Below the pieces are notes generated by a model. That model did not search any database, was not told the origin of the DNA, and was given only the letters and a program-made list of their open reading frames with translations. Shown one piece after another: positions 18,132-30,465 of a stretch of DNA of 64,000 bases. Position numbers and translations under genes: made by a program. The stretch is from Microglena sp. YARC. Taxonomy: Eukaryota > Chlorophyta > Chlorophyceae > Chlamydomonadales > Chlamydomonadaceae. The DNA is taken from contig CM039464.1 of the NCBI GenBank assembly GCA_022414725.1, forward strand, positions 51,068,921-51,132,920, given 5' to 3'. Position 1 is the stretch's first letter; each line of letters starts with the position of its first letter.

Positions 18132-18740
18132 AGGTACCTGAAGACCACCCTATATGGCATGACGGCTCTGCTGCCCGACTACACCTTGCTGTGTGTGTGT
18201 GCATCGACCGGCTTGGGGCATATGAGCAGGGAACACCTAGCCGTGGCTGTCGCATTAGAGATCCCTGTTGCTATCGTCATTACGAAATGCGACAACGTTG
18301 CTGCAGAGCAGATCGAGTCTGTGGTTCAGCAGGTTCAGGAGCTGATGGCCCTAGCTGTCCAGGGGTACATACATGAGGAGCATGATCAGCTGAAGCAAGA
18401 GCAGCAGGAGCTACAGCAGCAGGAGCAACAGGAACAACAGCAGCAACAGCAGCAACAGCAACAACAACAGCAACAGCAACAACAAGAGAAACAGCAGCAA
18501 CACCTACAGCAGCAGGAGCAGCAGCAACACGAGGAGCAGCAGCAGGGGCAGCAACACCACCAGCAGCAGCGGCAGCGGCAAGGTGCAATACTGATAACAA
18601 CTGAGGAGGAGGCAGCATCTTGTGCAAAGGAGCTGCTCATGTTGGCTGTAGGGGGCGCTGGACTGGGGGCATCCCCACAACAGCCCCAGCAACGTTTTCC
18701 TATATTCTTGACTTCTTCTGTGTCTGGAGAGGGACTACCG
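18132..18740 (+). CDS. GTPBP1/2-like GTPase, exon E6 (G4 and G5, Q-rich insert)
   Basis: The exon has 203 codons, from TTGCAG|AGGTACCTG to CTACCG|GTAAGA, phase 0 at both ends. It starts RYLKTTLYGMTALLPDY, directly continuing DMGGHE, then STGLGHMSREHLAVAVAL and IPVAIVITKCDN. The last holds the G4 motif TKCD, where GTPBP1 has TKID. A Gln-rich insert of about 60 residues with LQQQ/EQQ runs follows (about 18390-18580). The exon ends FPIFLTSSVSGEGLP, matching the family's PIF..SSVSGE.LD (G5 region). This is the most secure exon for naming the protein. The insert lies where GTPBPs have a variable loop and may be tolerated. Confidence 0.95.
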
Positions 18741-18789
18741 GTAAGAGGGGCTTGTGTTTAGGGAACGGCAAGGCAGATTTGACATGATG

Positions 18790-21035
18790 AGGATGATGAT
18801 TGTAATGATAACCGGCAGATATGATATGATGATGATGATGATGATGACCGGCAGATATGTGATGATGATGATGATGACCGGCAGATATGTGATGATGATG
18901 ATGATGATGATGACCGGCAGATATGTGATGATAATGATGATGATGATGATGATGACCGGCAGATCTGATGTGGATGATGAGGGATGATGATTGACCGGCA
19001 GATATGATATGATGATGATGATGATGATGACCGGCAGATATGTGATAATGATGATGATGATGATGATGATGACCGGCAGATATGTGATAATGATGATGAT
19101 GATGATGACCGGCAGATATGTGATGATAATGATGATGATGATGACCGGCAGATATGATTGTGATGATGATTGATGATGACCGGTCAGATATGTGGTGTGA
19201 TGATGATGATGATGACCAGCAGATATGTGATAATGATGATGATGATGATGACCGGCAGATATGATATGATGATGATGATGATGATGATGATGACCGGCAG
19301 ATATGATGTGATGATGATGATGATGATGACCGGCAGATATGATTTGTGAATGATGATGATGATGATGCGGCAGATATGTGAATGATAATTGATGATAATG
19401 ATGACGGCAGATATGATGTCATATGATGATGATGATGACCGGCAATATGTGGTGATGATGAGATGATGATGACAGATATGTGATAAATGATGATGATGAT
19501 GATGACCGGCATGATGATGATGATGAATGCAAGATATGATGTGAATGAGATGATGATGATGATGACATGATGATGACGGCATATGTGATGATGATGATGA
19601 TGATAAATGATGTGATGATGATGATGACCGCAGATATGATGTCATGTGATGATGATGATGATGACAGGCAGATATGTGGGATGATGATGATAGATGACCG
19701 GCAGATATATGTGATGATGATGATGATGACCGGCAGATATGATGTGATGATGATGATGATGACGGCAGATATGATGATGATGATGATGATGACCAGATAT
19801 GATGTGATGATGATGATGATGTCTGGCAGATATGATTGATGATGATGATGATGATGATGATGATGACCGGCAGATATGTGATGATGATGATGATGATGAC
19901 CGGCAGATATGATATGAATGATGATGATGATCCGGCAGATTATGATGTGATGATGATGATGATGATCGATGACGGCAGATATGATTGATGATGATTGAGA
20001 TGATGATGATGATGATGACCGGCAGATATGATGTGATGATGATGATGATGACCGGCAGATATGTGATGATAATGATGATGATGATGACCGGCAGATATGA
20101 TGTGATGATGATGATGATGACCGGGCAGATATGTGTGAATGATGATGATGATGATGACCGGCAGATATGTGATAATGATGATGATGATGATGACCGGCAG
20201 ATATGATATGATGATGATGATGATGATGATGACCGGCAGATATGATGTGATGATGATGATGATGATGACGGCAGATATTGATGATGATGATGATGATGAC
20301 CGGCAGATATGTGATGATAATGATGATGATGATGACCGGCAGATATGATGTGATGATGATGATGATGACAGAATGTGGTGATGATGATGATGATGATGAC
20401 CGGCAGATATGTGATAATGATGATGATGATGATGATCGGCAGATACGATGAATGATGATGATGATGACGCAGATGATGGATGATGATGAACCGGCAGATA
20501 TGATGTGATGATGATGATGATGATGACCGGCAGATATAATGTGATGATGATGATGATGACCGGCAGATATGATGTGATGATGATGATGATGACCGGCAGA
20601 TATGATGTGATGATGATGATGATGATGACCGGCAGATATGATGTGATGATGATGATGATGACAGGCAGATAATGATGGTGATGATGATGATGATGATGAT
20701 CCGCTGGCAGATATGATGTGATGATGATGATGATGACCGGCAGATCTGATGTGATGATGATGATGATGACAGGCAGATATGATGTGATGATGATGATGAT
20801 GATCGGCAGATGAAGATGTGATGATGATGATGATGATGATGATGACCGGCAGATGTGATGATGATGATGTCCGGCAGATATGATATGATGATGATGATGA
20901 CCGGCAGATATGATAAAATGATGATGATAATGATGATGATGATGACCGGCAGATATGATGTGATGATGATGATGATGATGATGACCGGCAGATATGATGT
21001 GATGATGATGATGATGATGACCGGCAGATATGATG

Positions 21036-21083
<48 letters not shown>

Positions 21084-21345
21084 CCGGCAGATATGTGATG
21101 ATGATGATGATGACCGGCAGATATGATTTGATGATGATGATGATGATGATGACCGGCAGATATGATTTGATGATGATGATGATGATGATGATGACCGGCA
21201 GATATGATGTGATGATGATGATGATGATGATGATGACCGGCAGATATGATTTGATGATGACGATGATGATGATGATGATGACCGGCGGATATGATTTGAT
21301 GATGATGATGATGATGATGGCTAGCATATATGATATGATGATGCC
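18790..21345 (+). repeat. GATGAT satellite with CCGGCAGATATGAT core (intron 6)
   Basis: About 75 units of 25-45 bases, each CCGGCAGATATG, an optional ATGTG, then 4-15 GAT triplets. Reverse frames give long spurious His/Ser/Ile tracts. 19360-19990 has clearly more off-unit indels than the rest. Confidence 0.95.
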
Positions 21346-22125
21346 GCAGTCTGGCTAGGTTAAAGTTGCCATATGTATACAATATCATGTGATGCAACTT
21401 GTATGGTATTGTAAGAGAGGGAGGGGGATACCGGTGGGAGGGGCTTGTGCGGAGAGAACGGCAGTATGATATCATACTGGCAGATATGATATGATGATGA
21501 TATTGATGATGATGATGATGATGATGATGATGCCGGCAGCCTGGCTAGGCTAAAGTTACCATCTATATACAATATCATATGATGCAGTTTGTCAATATCA
21601 TAAGAGAGAGGGACTACCGATGAGGGGGGCTTGTGCGGAGAGAATGGCAGTATGATATCATACACACAGAAATGATATGATGATGGTAATGATGCCGGCA
21701 GTCTGGCTAGGCTAAAGTTACCATTTATATACCATATCACATGATCGTGCAGTTTGTATGATATCACTAGAGAGGAAGTGGCTATCAGTGAGAGGGGCTT
21801 ATGTGTAGGGAACGGCAATATGATATCATACCGGGTGATATGATGATGATGATGCCGGCAGTCTGGCTATGCTAAAGTTACCATCTATATACAATATCAT
21901 ATGATGCAGTTTGTACAATGTCATAAGAGAGGAAGGGGCTATTGGTGAGAGGGGCTTATGAGTAAGGAACAGCAATATGATATCATACCGGGTGATATGA
22001 TGATGATGATGATGATGCCGGCAGTCTGGCTATGCTAAAGTTACCATCTATATACAATATCATATGATGCAGTTTGTTCAATATCATAATAGAGGAAGGG
22101 GCTATTGGTGAGAGGGGCTTGTGTA
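21346..22125 (+). repeat. Five units of about 150-190 bp carrying E6 3' edge/donor
   Basis: Each unit has GATGCCGGCAGTCTGGCTAG, TAAAGTTACCAT, CAATATCATATGATGCA, then AGAGAGGGACTACCGRTGAG and GGGGCTTGTG. The last part repeats the end of E6 and its donor region (GAGAGGGACTACCG|GTAAGAGGGGCTTGTG). The ATCATATGATG block is also found near 30.8, 39.4 and 56.3 kb. Confidence 0.75.
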
Positions 22126-22150
22126 TTTGTGTGTGTGTGGCTGTGTGTGA

Positions 22151-22209
<59 letters not shown>

Positions 22210-22246
22210 GTGTGTTGTGTTGTGTGTGTGTGTGTGTGTGTGTGGC

Positions 22247-22279
<33 letters not shown>

Positions 22280-22510
22280 CTGTGTGGTGTGTGTGTGTTC
22301 GTGTGTGTGTGGCTGTGTGTGTGTGTGTGTTCGTGTGTGTGTGTGGGCTGTGTGTGTGTGTTGTGTGTGTGGCTGTGTGTGTGTGTGTGTGTGTGTGTGT
22401 GGCTGTGTGTGTGTGTGTGTGTGTGTGGCTGTGTGTGTGTGTGTGTGTGGCTGTGTGTTCGTGTGTGTGGTTCGTGTGTGTGTGTGTGTGGCTGTGTGTG
22501 TTTGTGTTTT
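22125..22510 (+). repeat. (GT)n with GGCTGTGTGT interruptions
   Basis: Microsatellite inside intron 6. Frames through it give only Cys/Val runs. Confidence 0.95.
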
Positions 22511-22829
22511 CTTTTCTTTTTATCCCTTCCTGCCCCGTCGGGCAAGTCCCTTTACCCTATTTGGCGTACACCTGGATTAAAGCAAACACATATACTTGCA
22601 CAGAGGAAATTTCTGAAAGCTACGTCAGACCCCCCCCCCCCCCCCCCCCCTCTATTTTGAGGGGTCGATATCTACCCCACCCCCGACACATTTTTCGACT
22701 TTTTCGATGGTTTCGGGGCTTCCGACCCCTAAAGGCCCGATTCCGACATGCGGTACACGAGCAACTTCCAGAGGCCCCCGCATATACTTGCACATTTTTG
22801 GGGCGAGGTAGAGTAACTGCACACACTCC

Positions 22830-24610
22830 CTCTCCCTCACCCTCACCCCTCTCCTCAACCCTCACCCTCTCCCTCACACTAACCCTCCTCCCTTGACCCT
22901 CACCCTCTCCCTCACCCTCTCCCCCACCCTCTCCCCCACCCTCTCCGACTCCTCACCCTCTCCCTCACACTAACCCTCTCCTCAACCCTCACCCTCGCCC
23001 TCTCCATCACCCTCTCCCCCACCCTCTCCCCCACTCTCTCCCTCACACTAACCCTCTCCTCAACCCTCACCCTCGCCCTCTCCCCCACCCTCTCCCCCAC
23101 ACTCACCCTTCCCTCACCCCTGTTGTTAACAGGTTCTGCATGCCTTCCTCAGCTCAATACATGATCACCCTCTCCCCCACCCTCACCATCTTCCTCCCAT
23201 CACTCTCACCCTCACCCCCCCTGTGTGTAAACAGATTCTGCATGCCTTCCTCAGCTCGCTACATCCTCACCCTCACTCTCACCCTCTCCCTCACCATCTT
23301 CCTCCCCTCACCATTTTCCTCCCCTCACTCTTACCCTCTCCCCCACCCTCTCCCCCACCCTCACCCTTCCCTCTCCCCTGTTTGTTAACAGGTTCTGCAT
23401 GCCTTCCTCAGCTCGCTACATCCTCACCCTCACTCTCACCCTCTCCCCACCCTCTCCCCCACCCTCACCCTTCCCTCTCCCCTGTTTGTTAACAGGTTCT
23501 GCATGCCTTCCTCAGCTCAATACACCCTCACCCTCTCTCTCACCCTCTTCCTCCCCTCACCCTCACCCTCACTCTCACCCTCACCCTCACCCTCACCCTC
23601 ACCCTTCTCCCCCATCCTCATCCCCCCCCTGTGTGTAAACAGGTTCTGCATGCCTTCCTCAGCTCAATACACCCTCACCTCACTATCACCCTCTCCCTCA
23701 CCCTCACCCTCTCCCCCACCCTCACCATCTTCCTCCCCTCACCATCTTCCTTCCCTCACTCTCACCCTCTCCCCCACTCTCACCCTCACACTTCCCTCTC
23801 CCCTGTTTGTTAACAGGTTCTGCATGCCTTCCTCAGCTCAATACACCCTCACCCTCTCCCTCACTCTCACCCTCACCCACTTCCTCCCCTCACCCTCACT
23901 CTCACCCTCTCCCTCACCCTTCACCCTCGCCCCCCCCCCTCGCCCCCCCCCCCACCACACACACACACCCTGTGTAAACAGGTTCTGCATGCCTTCCTCA
24001 GCTCAATACACCCTCACCCTCACTCCCACCCTCTCCCTCACCCCCACCCTCTTCCTCCCTCACCCTTACAACTCTCACCCTCTCCCTCTCCCTCACCCTC
24101 ACCCTCACCCCCACCCTGTATGTAAACAGGTTCTGCATGCCTTCCTCACCTCAATACACCCTCACCCTCTCCCTCACTCTCACCCTCACCCTCTTCTCCC
24201 CTCACTCTCCCTCTCACCCTCTCCCTCTCCCTCACCCTCACCCTCTCCCCCCCCTCACCCCCCCCCCCCCCCCCCTGTGTGTAAACAGGTTCTGCATGCC
24301 TTCCTCAGCTCAATACACCCTCACCCTCTCCCTCCCCTCACTCTCTCACTCACCCTCTTCCTCCCCTCACCCTTACCCTCTCCCCCACTCTCACCCTCTG
24401 CTTACCCTCTCTCCCACTCCCACCCTCTGCTTACCCTCTTCCCCACTCTCACCCTCATCCTTCCCTCCCCCCTTCGTAAACAGGTTCATGCCTTCCTCAG
24501 CTAGACACACCGTCTCCCTCCCCTCACCCTCTCCCTCACCCTCTCCCCCACTCTCACCTTCTCCCCCACCCTCACCCTCACCCTCACCCCCCTCCCCTGC
24601 GCGTAAACAG
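22830..24610 (+). repeat. (CCCTCA)n with ten upstream copies of E7 5' edge
   Basis: Copies of TAAACAGGTTCTGCATGCC and TTCCTCAGCTCAATACA stand at about 23131, 23232, 23392, 23494, 23642, 23816, 23981, 24130, 24289 and 24481. They are separated by CCCTCACCCTCTCC spacers of 100-180 bases. Each keeps ACAG|GTTCTG except the second (ACAG|ATTCTG). In every copy the exon is truncated after about 25 bases, at CTCAATACACCC in most. The true exon at 24611 continues CTCTATCCAGAC. Confidence 0.9.
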
Positions 24611-25501
24611 GTTCTGCATGCCTTCCTCAGCTCGCTCTATCCAGACAAGCAACGGTCTCCATACCCTCCCTCATCTGACAAAACCGTCAAGACCTCCTCC
24701 TCCCCTCCCCCTGAGGAATCCACTGTTGGCCCTAGCTATCACCCAATCCTACAATCCAGCCAGCAACGGGACTACCCTGTTGGCCCTGGCTATCACCCAG
24801 CCCTTCAAGCCAGCCAGCAACGTGTAGGACCAGAGATGGAGGAATCAACTGCTGGATCAACAGATCCTTGCATTAGCCCAGATCCCAGATCACCAGATCC
24901 TTGCATTAGCCCAGATCTCAGATCACCAGATCCTTGCATTAGCCCAGATATCAGATCACCAGATCCTTGCATTAGCCCAGATCCCAGATCAGCAGATCCT
25001 TGCATTAGCCCAGATCCCAGATCAGCAGATCCTTGCATTAGACCAGATCCCAGATCAGCAGATCCTTGCATTAGCCCACATCCCAGATCTGTAGACCCTT
25101 GCATTAGCCCACATCCCAGATCTGCAGGCATGCCCAGAGCTCAAAGGCCAGGATCGGCAGATCTTTCTAGTGCCTCTGGGCCAGGATCAGCAGATATCGG
25201 TGCCCCCAAGCCAGGATCGGCAGATCTTTCTAGTGCCCCCAGGCTTGGATCAGCAGATATCAGTGCCCCCAAGCCAGGATCGGCAGATCTTTCCAGTGCC
25301 CCCAGGCTTGGATCAGCAGATATCAGTGCCCCCAAGCCAGGATCAGCAGATCTGTCCAGTGACCCTGAACCAGAATCGGAAGACTTGGGCAGGGCGTTGA
25401 GAGTAGGGTCAGCGGGGAGCTTGCAATCGGTGCTGGGGCCGACCTCGGAGATGCAAGGCCACGCCAGAAGGGCCCTGGACACAGCCCCCGTTCATTTTCA
25501 G
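24611..25501 (+). CDS. GTPBP1/2-like GTPase, exon E7 (linker with tandem peptide repeats)
   Basis: The exon has 297 codons, phase 0 at both ends. It begins VLHAFLSSLYPDKQR, continuing the family's SGESLDLLKVFLNILPPL across the E6/E7 junction. A low-complexity insertion follows. About nine 11-residue repeats of the type SPDPCISPDPR (33-bp DNA unit, 24865-25130) come first, then 21-residue repeats with GSADLSSAPRL/GSADISAPKP (25140-25370). It ends TAPVHFQ before GTCAGT, in the place of the family's LTEFQ. So a 250-residue insertion separates the G domain from domain II. Such repeats are usually disordered; I infer no function. Confidence 0.85.
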
Positions 25502-26260
25502 GTCAGTTTCATGGTCAGTTTCAGGTCAGATTCATGTTCAGTTTCAGGTCAGATTCATGGTCAGTTTCAAGTCAGATTCATGGTCAGTTTCAGGTCAGAT
25601 TTGGGGTCAATTTCATGATCAGTTTCAGGTCAGTTTCGGGGTCAGTGTCATGATCAGTTTCAGGTCAGTTTCAGGTCAGGGTCAGGGTCAATTTTAAGGT
25701 CAGTTTCAGGGTCAATTTCATGGTCATGTTCGGGTCAGTTTCAGGTCAGGGTCAGGGTCAATTTTAAGGTCAGTTTCAGGGTCAGTTTCATGGTCAATTT
25801 CATGGTCATGTTCGGGTCAGTTTCAGGTCAATTTTAGGGTCAGTTTCGGGTCAGTTATAAGTTCAGTTTCGGGTCAGTTTCAGGGTCAGTATTTTGTTCA
25901 TTTTCAGGTCATTTTCAGGTCAATTTCAGGTTCAGTTTCAGGGTCTATTTCAGGGCCAGGTTCAGGATCAGGTTCAGGGCCAACCTCAAAATTGCAAGGC
26001 CAGACCAGAAGGGCCCTGGGCACAGCCCCCTTTCATTTTCAGGTCAGTTTCGGGGTCGGTTATGGGGCCAGTTGCAGGTCAGGCCTGGACACAGCCCCGT
26101 TTATTTTCAGGTCGGTTCAGGGTCAGTTTCAGGGTCAGGTCGGTTTTCAGGTTTCGGGTTTCAGGTCAGTTTCAGGGTCAGGTCGGTTTTCAGGTCAGTT
26201 TCAGGGTCAGGTCGGTTTCAGGGTCAGGTCGGTTTCGGGGTCAGTTTCAAGTTAGTTGAC
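25502..26260 (+). repeat. Intron 7: TTTCAG|GTCAGTTTC array from E7 3' edge
   Basis: Units of 12-24 bases repeat the last bases of E7 plus donor. Longer copies of the exon end (GCAAGGCCAGACCAGAAGGG... CATTTTCAG|GTCAG) lie at 25995-26045, with a shorter one at 26085-26115. Each unit again abuts CAG with GTCAG. Confidence 0.9.
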
Positions 26261-26429
26261 AGCCGTTAATGATCCAAACACTTGTATATTATTGACAACG
26301 CGTGTATCTTGTTATACACATATAATATATATATATAATATATAGGTGCACTATGGTATACACCCTGTCCTTCTACAGCTAACCTTCCTACCCATCCTTA
26401 ATCCCTGGACCTAACCACCCACGCATTTA

Positions 26430-26469
26430 CCCACTCTCGTACACCCACACATACACAGGCATGCGCATA

Positions 26470-26508
<39 letters not shown>

Positions 26509-26714
26509 CCTATCTCCCCCACACCCCTTTACACCGACCCCTCACCCCCAGGTGGACCAAACCTATCAACAAACCTATCTTACCACACACATACACACAC
26601 ATACACACTCACACACGCACTCACACACACACAAATCCACATGCACACACATACACACACAAACCCACACACACACATACACACATAAACCCTTACACAA
26701 AACCCTACCCACAG
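26430..26714 (+). repeat. (CA)n and one upstream copy of E8 5' edge
   Basis: CACACA-rich sequence surrounds a copy at 26552 (CAG|GTGGACCAAACCTATCAAC). The true E8 follows at 26715 after a second CA-rich stretch. Confidence 0.85.
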
Positions 26715-26775
26715 GTGGACCAAACTTATCAACTGGAGGGAGTTGGATCTGTTGTGTCGGGTATTGTGGTTCAAG
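26715..26775 (+). CDS. GTPBP1/2-like GTPase, exon E8 (start of domain II)
   Basis: The exon has 20 codons plus one base, CCACAG|GTGGAC to CAAG|GTAGGG. It reads VDQTYQLEGVGSVVSGIVVQ, matching VDEIYTVPEVGTVVGGTLSSG of GTPBP2 and VPGVGTVVSGT of GTPBP1. This is the first strands of the EF-Tu-like domain II. Phase 1 joins correctly to E9. Two downstream copies of its end (GGTATTGTGGTTCAAGGTAG) lie near 26873 and 26983. Confidence 0.95.
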
Positions 26776-27260
26776 GTAGGGATTGTCCGATTGTCCACCT
26801 GCGTGTTGTCATCTGAAAGTTGGGTCAAAGTTTGAATTTGAGTTTGAATTTGAGTTTAAATTTTGTCTGCGGTATTGTGGTTCAAGGTAGGGATTGTCCA
26901 ATTGTCCACCTGCGTGTTGTCATCTAAAAGTTGGGTCAAAGTTTGAATTTGAGTTTGGATTTGAGTTAAAATTTTGTCTGCGGTATTGTGGTTCAAGGTA
27001 GGGATTGTCCAATTGTCAGCCTGCTTGTTGTCATCTGAAAGTTGGGTCAAAGTTTGAATTTGAGTTTGAATTGTCAGCCTGCTTGTTGTCATCTGAAGTT
27101 TATCTGGTTTGAACTTTAGTTTGTGCTGAGTCTGTATTTGAATTTGAAATGCGCGGAAGTTTCATTCCATCGGCCATGCGGTGGAAGGCCTAACTTTGTC
27201 AGCCTGCTTGTTCCCTCCACCACACCCTCCACCACACCCTCCACCACACCCTCATCCCAG
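26776..27260 (+). repeat. Intron 8: about 115-bp units with E8 3' edge/donor
   Basis: TGCGGTATTGTGGTTCAAGG, TAGGGATTGTCCAATTGTC and GTTGTCATCTGAAAGTTGGG repeat about three times, followed by TTTGAATTTGAG runs. CCACCACACCCT repeats precede the E9 acceptor. Confidence 0.85.
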
Positions 27261-27345
27261 GTGTCATCCAGCTTGGCCAGCAACTGGTGGTGGGACCTAC
27301 AGCAGAGGGCGTGTTTACTCCTATTGAGGTCACATGCATTCGAAG
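27261..27345 (+). CDS. GTPBP1/2-like GTPase, exon E9 (domain II)
   Basis: 85 bases, phase 1 in and phase 2 out, CCCAG|GTGTCATCC to CGAAG|GTATGA. It reads GVIQLGQQLVVGPTAEGVF and PIEVTCIR, matching GDQLVVGPTDDGCFLELRVCSIQR of GTPBP2. This secures the frame between E8 and E10. Confidence 0.95.
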
Positions 27346-27404
27346 GTATGACTTGGCTGGTAGAAATCAATGGCTTTTATAAAAGGGACTTGCCCAACCA
27401 CACC

Positions 27405-27762
27405 TGACTTGACTTGACTTGACTTGACTTGACTTGACTTGACTTGACTTGACTTGACTTGACTTGACTTGACTTGACCTGACTCGACTTGACTTGACTT
27501 GACTTGGCTTGACTTGACCTGACTCGACTTGACTTGGCTTGGCTTGACTTGACTAGACTTGACTTGACTTGACTTGACTTGACTTGTACCTGCCAGGTAC
27601 GTACTCTCACAGGTCCCACATTTTCGTACTGCCTCACACCTGCCTCACACGTCTACTCACAGGTCCCACATTTCCGTACTGCCTCACACCTGCCTCACAC
27701 GTCTACTCACAGGTCCCACATTTTCATACTGCCTCACACCTGCCTCACACGTCTACTCACAG
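27405..27762 (+). repeat. (TTGAC)n, then three exact-period copies of E10 5' edge
   Basis: TTGAC pentamers fill 27405-27588. Copies of CACAG|GTCCCACATTTYCGTAC then start at 27613, 27663 and 27713, and E10 itself at 27763. That is exactly a 50-base period, with spacer TGCCTCACACCTGCCTCACA. The duplication is nearly perfect and looks recent. Confidence 0.95.
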
Positions 27763-29331
27763 GTCCCACATTTCCGTACGCCGAGTATTTGCTGGTCACA
27801 CTGCCACCCTGGCGCTTCAACCGGTTGGCCCTGACAGAGCCTTAGGTGCAATGGGAACCTCCATTTCAGCCCCCTCTGTGGCCCCCCTTTTATCCAACGC
27901 CCCCCTTGGCCCCAGGAACCCCCTGCAGCAACAACTGCAGCTGTTCGAGGAGGCTCAAGGCAGAGGGGGGGCTGTGGACAAGGCAGCATGGTCTGCCCCC
28001 TCTCAATCTATGCTCATGTCCGACAAAGCTAAGGGCTACTTCAAGGGAGCAGGCTACACCTGCCCCCTTGGGCCTGGACAAGTGGGGAGCCTGGGGCAAG
28101 AGGGGGAGCCTGGACAAGAGGGGGGCCTGGGAAAAGACGGGGGCCTAGGACAGAGGGGGCCTGCAGGGAGGGCTGTCCATGCTTATTGTGAGCTTAGGGT
28201 AGAACCTAGTGAGCCCCTGGAGGCAACTCAATTGTCCACGCACCTGCCCCCCTTGGGCCTGGGACAAGAGGGGGGCCTGGGACATGAAGGGGGCCTGAAG
28301 GGAGGGCTAGTGGAGGCAACTCACTTGTCTACGCACAGTTCACTGAGGAAGAAAGAAAGGGGGGCCCAAGCCAAGGGGGGCCAACCAGCGAAGGGGGGGG
28401 CTCGCGATGCTTTCGATGGTTTCTTTGGCCTTGGTGACGATGATGAGGAAGAAGCGGGCGCTGGTACTTTCCACCTGGGCGGTTTCGGAGCTTTGGGTGG
28501 TGAGCTCGATGATAAGGACAGCTTATGTGGCTTTGGATCCCTGGGCAGGGGCTCCGGAACCTTGGATGATGCTTTCGGTGGTTTCGGAGCTCTTGATGAG
28601 GATCAGAAGCCCTCACGCTCACTCTTGGGTGGGAGTGACCCGATGGACATGATCGATGGATGCCTGTCTGACTTCGGAGCCAAGTCGGTTCCATCCACCC
28701 ACGTTGGGTTCCCACGGGAACACAGAGCAGCTAGCTCCGTGGATCTGACCAGAGGGGGCGGCGGGGGGGGCCCAGCCCACAGCCTGGACCCTCCTCCCCT
28801 TGTGCAGGCCCTAGCTAGTCCCTGGCTACCCACCATCCACCCTCAGGGCTTCTCTCAAGCCCACCATCCACCCAGCCAGGACAGAGATGAAGATGGAGAC
28901 TGCCCCCACTCCACCTTGTCCACACAACCCTTATCCAAGGCCCCCCCCTTTCCCTCCCTGCCTCCCCCCCGCTCCTCCCCACCCAGCCAGGACGGAGATG
29001 AAGATGGAGACTGTCCCCCTCCACCTTGTCCACACAACCCTTGTCCAAGGCCCCCCCTTTCCCGCCCTCCCTCCCCCCTGCTCCTCCCACCAAGCAGGAC
29101 GGAGATGAAGATGGAGACTGTCCCCCCTCCACCTTGTCTACACAACCCTTGTCTCGCAAACAACGCCGTCAACTTAGAGATCAGGAACAAGAGGAGCTCG
29201 AGCAGGAGCTAGCTGGCTTGGGCATCAAATTGCGGCGGCCTGAGAAGTGCCCGGGGCCACTGGGAACAAAGGCAGAGCGTAAAGATCAGAGGCAGCAGCA
29301 GCAACAGCAGCGCCAGTCTGCTCGCACAAAG
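27763..29331 (+). CDS. GTPBP1/2-like GTPase, exon E10 (domain II end plus long acidic/Gly insert)
   Basis: It starts with the codon split from E9 and reads RSHISVRRVFAGHTATLALQ, matching NRSACRVLRAGQAATLAL. A long insertion follows: Gly/Pro-rich, then FGLGDDDEEEAGAG and two or three GGFGALDE-type repeats. After that come three 97-base tandem copies coding DEDGDCPPSTLSTQPLS. The end is basic and Gln-rich (LSRKQRRQLRDQEQEELEQEL; KAERKDQRQQQQQQR) to AAAG|GTGGGC. The second 97-base copy has five C at 29025-29029 where the third has six. That single missing C is enough to break the frame and explains why the exon length is one base short for phase 0 into E11. It is probably an error. Confidence 0.85.
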
Positions 29332-30465
29332 GTGGGCGATGGGTTGTGTGGGTGTGTAGGGGGGGGGGGGGGGGGTATTTTGTTTTTTGAGTGGCTTGGT
29401 TTGGGTGGCTTGGGAGGTTGGCTTATTCCGGGGACAAGGGGAACAAAGGTAGAGCGTAAAGATCAGAGGCAGCAGCAGCAGCAACAGCGCCATGCTGCTC
29501 CGCACTGAGGTGGGTGATGGGGTTGTGGTGTGTGGGGGGTATTTTGTTTTTTGGGTGCCTTGGGTGGTTGGCTTGGCCCTGGGACAAGGGAACATAGGTA
29601 CAGCGTAAATATCAGAGCAGCAGCAGCAAACAACAGCGCCATGCTGCTCGCACTAAGGTGGTGATTGGGTATGTGTGTGTGTGGGGGGGGGTATTTTATT
29701 TGTGGGGTGGCTTGGTTGGGTGGCTTTGGGTGGTTAACTTGGCCCGGGCTACTGGGAACAAAGGCAGAGCGTAAAGACCAGAGGCAGCAGCAGCAACAAC
29801 AGCGCCATGCTGCTCGCACTATGGTGGGGGAGGGGTGTGTGTAGGTGTGGGTGTGTGAGTGGAGGGAGGGGTATTTTGTTTTTTGGGTGGTTTGTAGGGG
29901 GCGGCAAATATATCTATATTGCCAAAAAATATAGATCTATATAGATCTATATAGATCAAATATATCTATTGTGTATATCTATAACATATGCAGTTATATC
30001 AGATAGACACCGGAAAATCCAGTCGTCGCGCCTGCAATATGCTATGGTGCCCTATGCCATAATTGTAAAACCAGATATTGATTTTTGTAAGGTGCCCTAT
30101 GCCGATTTTCAAAAATCCAGCTTCGCCAATATATATATAATATCTATCTCTATATAGATCGATGCCTCTCCCTAGTGGTTTGGGTGGTTGGCTTGGCCCT
30201 GGGACAAGGGGAACAAAGGCAGAGCGTAAAGATCAGAGGCAGCAGCAAGCAACAACAGCGCCATGCTGCCACCCACTAGGTGGGTGATGGGTTGGGGGTG
30301 TGTGTGTGGGGGGGGGGATGTCGCTTGGATAGCTGTTTGGGTGGTTGGCTTGGCCCTGGAACACGTGGAACAAAGGCAGAGTGTAAAGATCAGAGGCAGC
30401 AGCAGCAACAACAACAACGCCATGCTGCTCGCACTGAGGTGGGTGATGGGGTTGTGTGTGTATGG
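29332..30465 (+). repeat. Intron 10: five copies of E10 3' edge with donor
   Basis: GGAACAAAGGCAGAGCGTAA, AGATCAGAGGCAGCAGCAGC and GCTCGCACTGAGGTGGGTGATG recur at about 29440-29515, 29585-29665, 29755-29835, 30205-30290 and 30368-30450. Each has a GTGGG(T)GATGG donor copy and a following G-run. An AT-rich TATATAGATC patch with no gene interrupts at 29900-30165. Confidence 0.9.

Noticed and set aside
18700..21475. Minus-strand His/Ser/Ile-rich frames over 500 residues
   Set aside because: Translations of the GAT satellite in intron 6; three frames are open at once.
22074..22896. Cys/Val-rich frames on the plus strand, His/Thr-rich on the minus strand
   Set aside because: (GT)n microsatellite translation.
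28001..29250. Separate gene in the Gly/Asp-rich segment
   Set aside because: Continuous and in frame with the RSHISVRRVFAGHTATLAL start of E10, so treated as an insertion in the GTPase.
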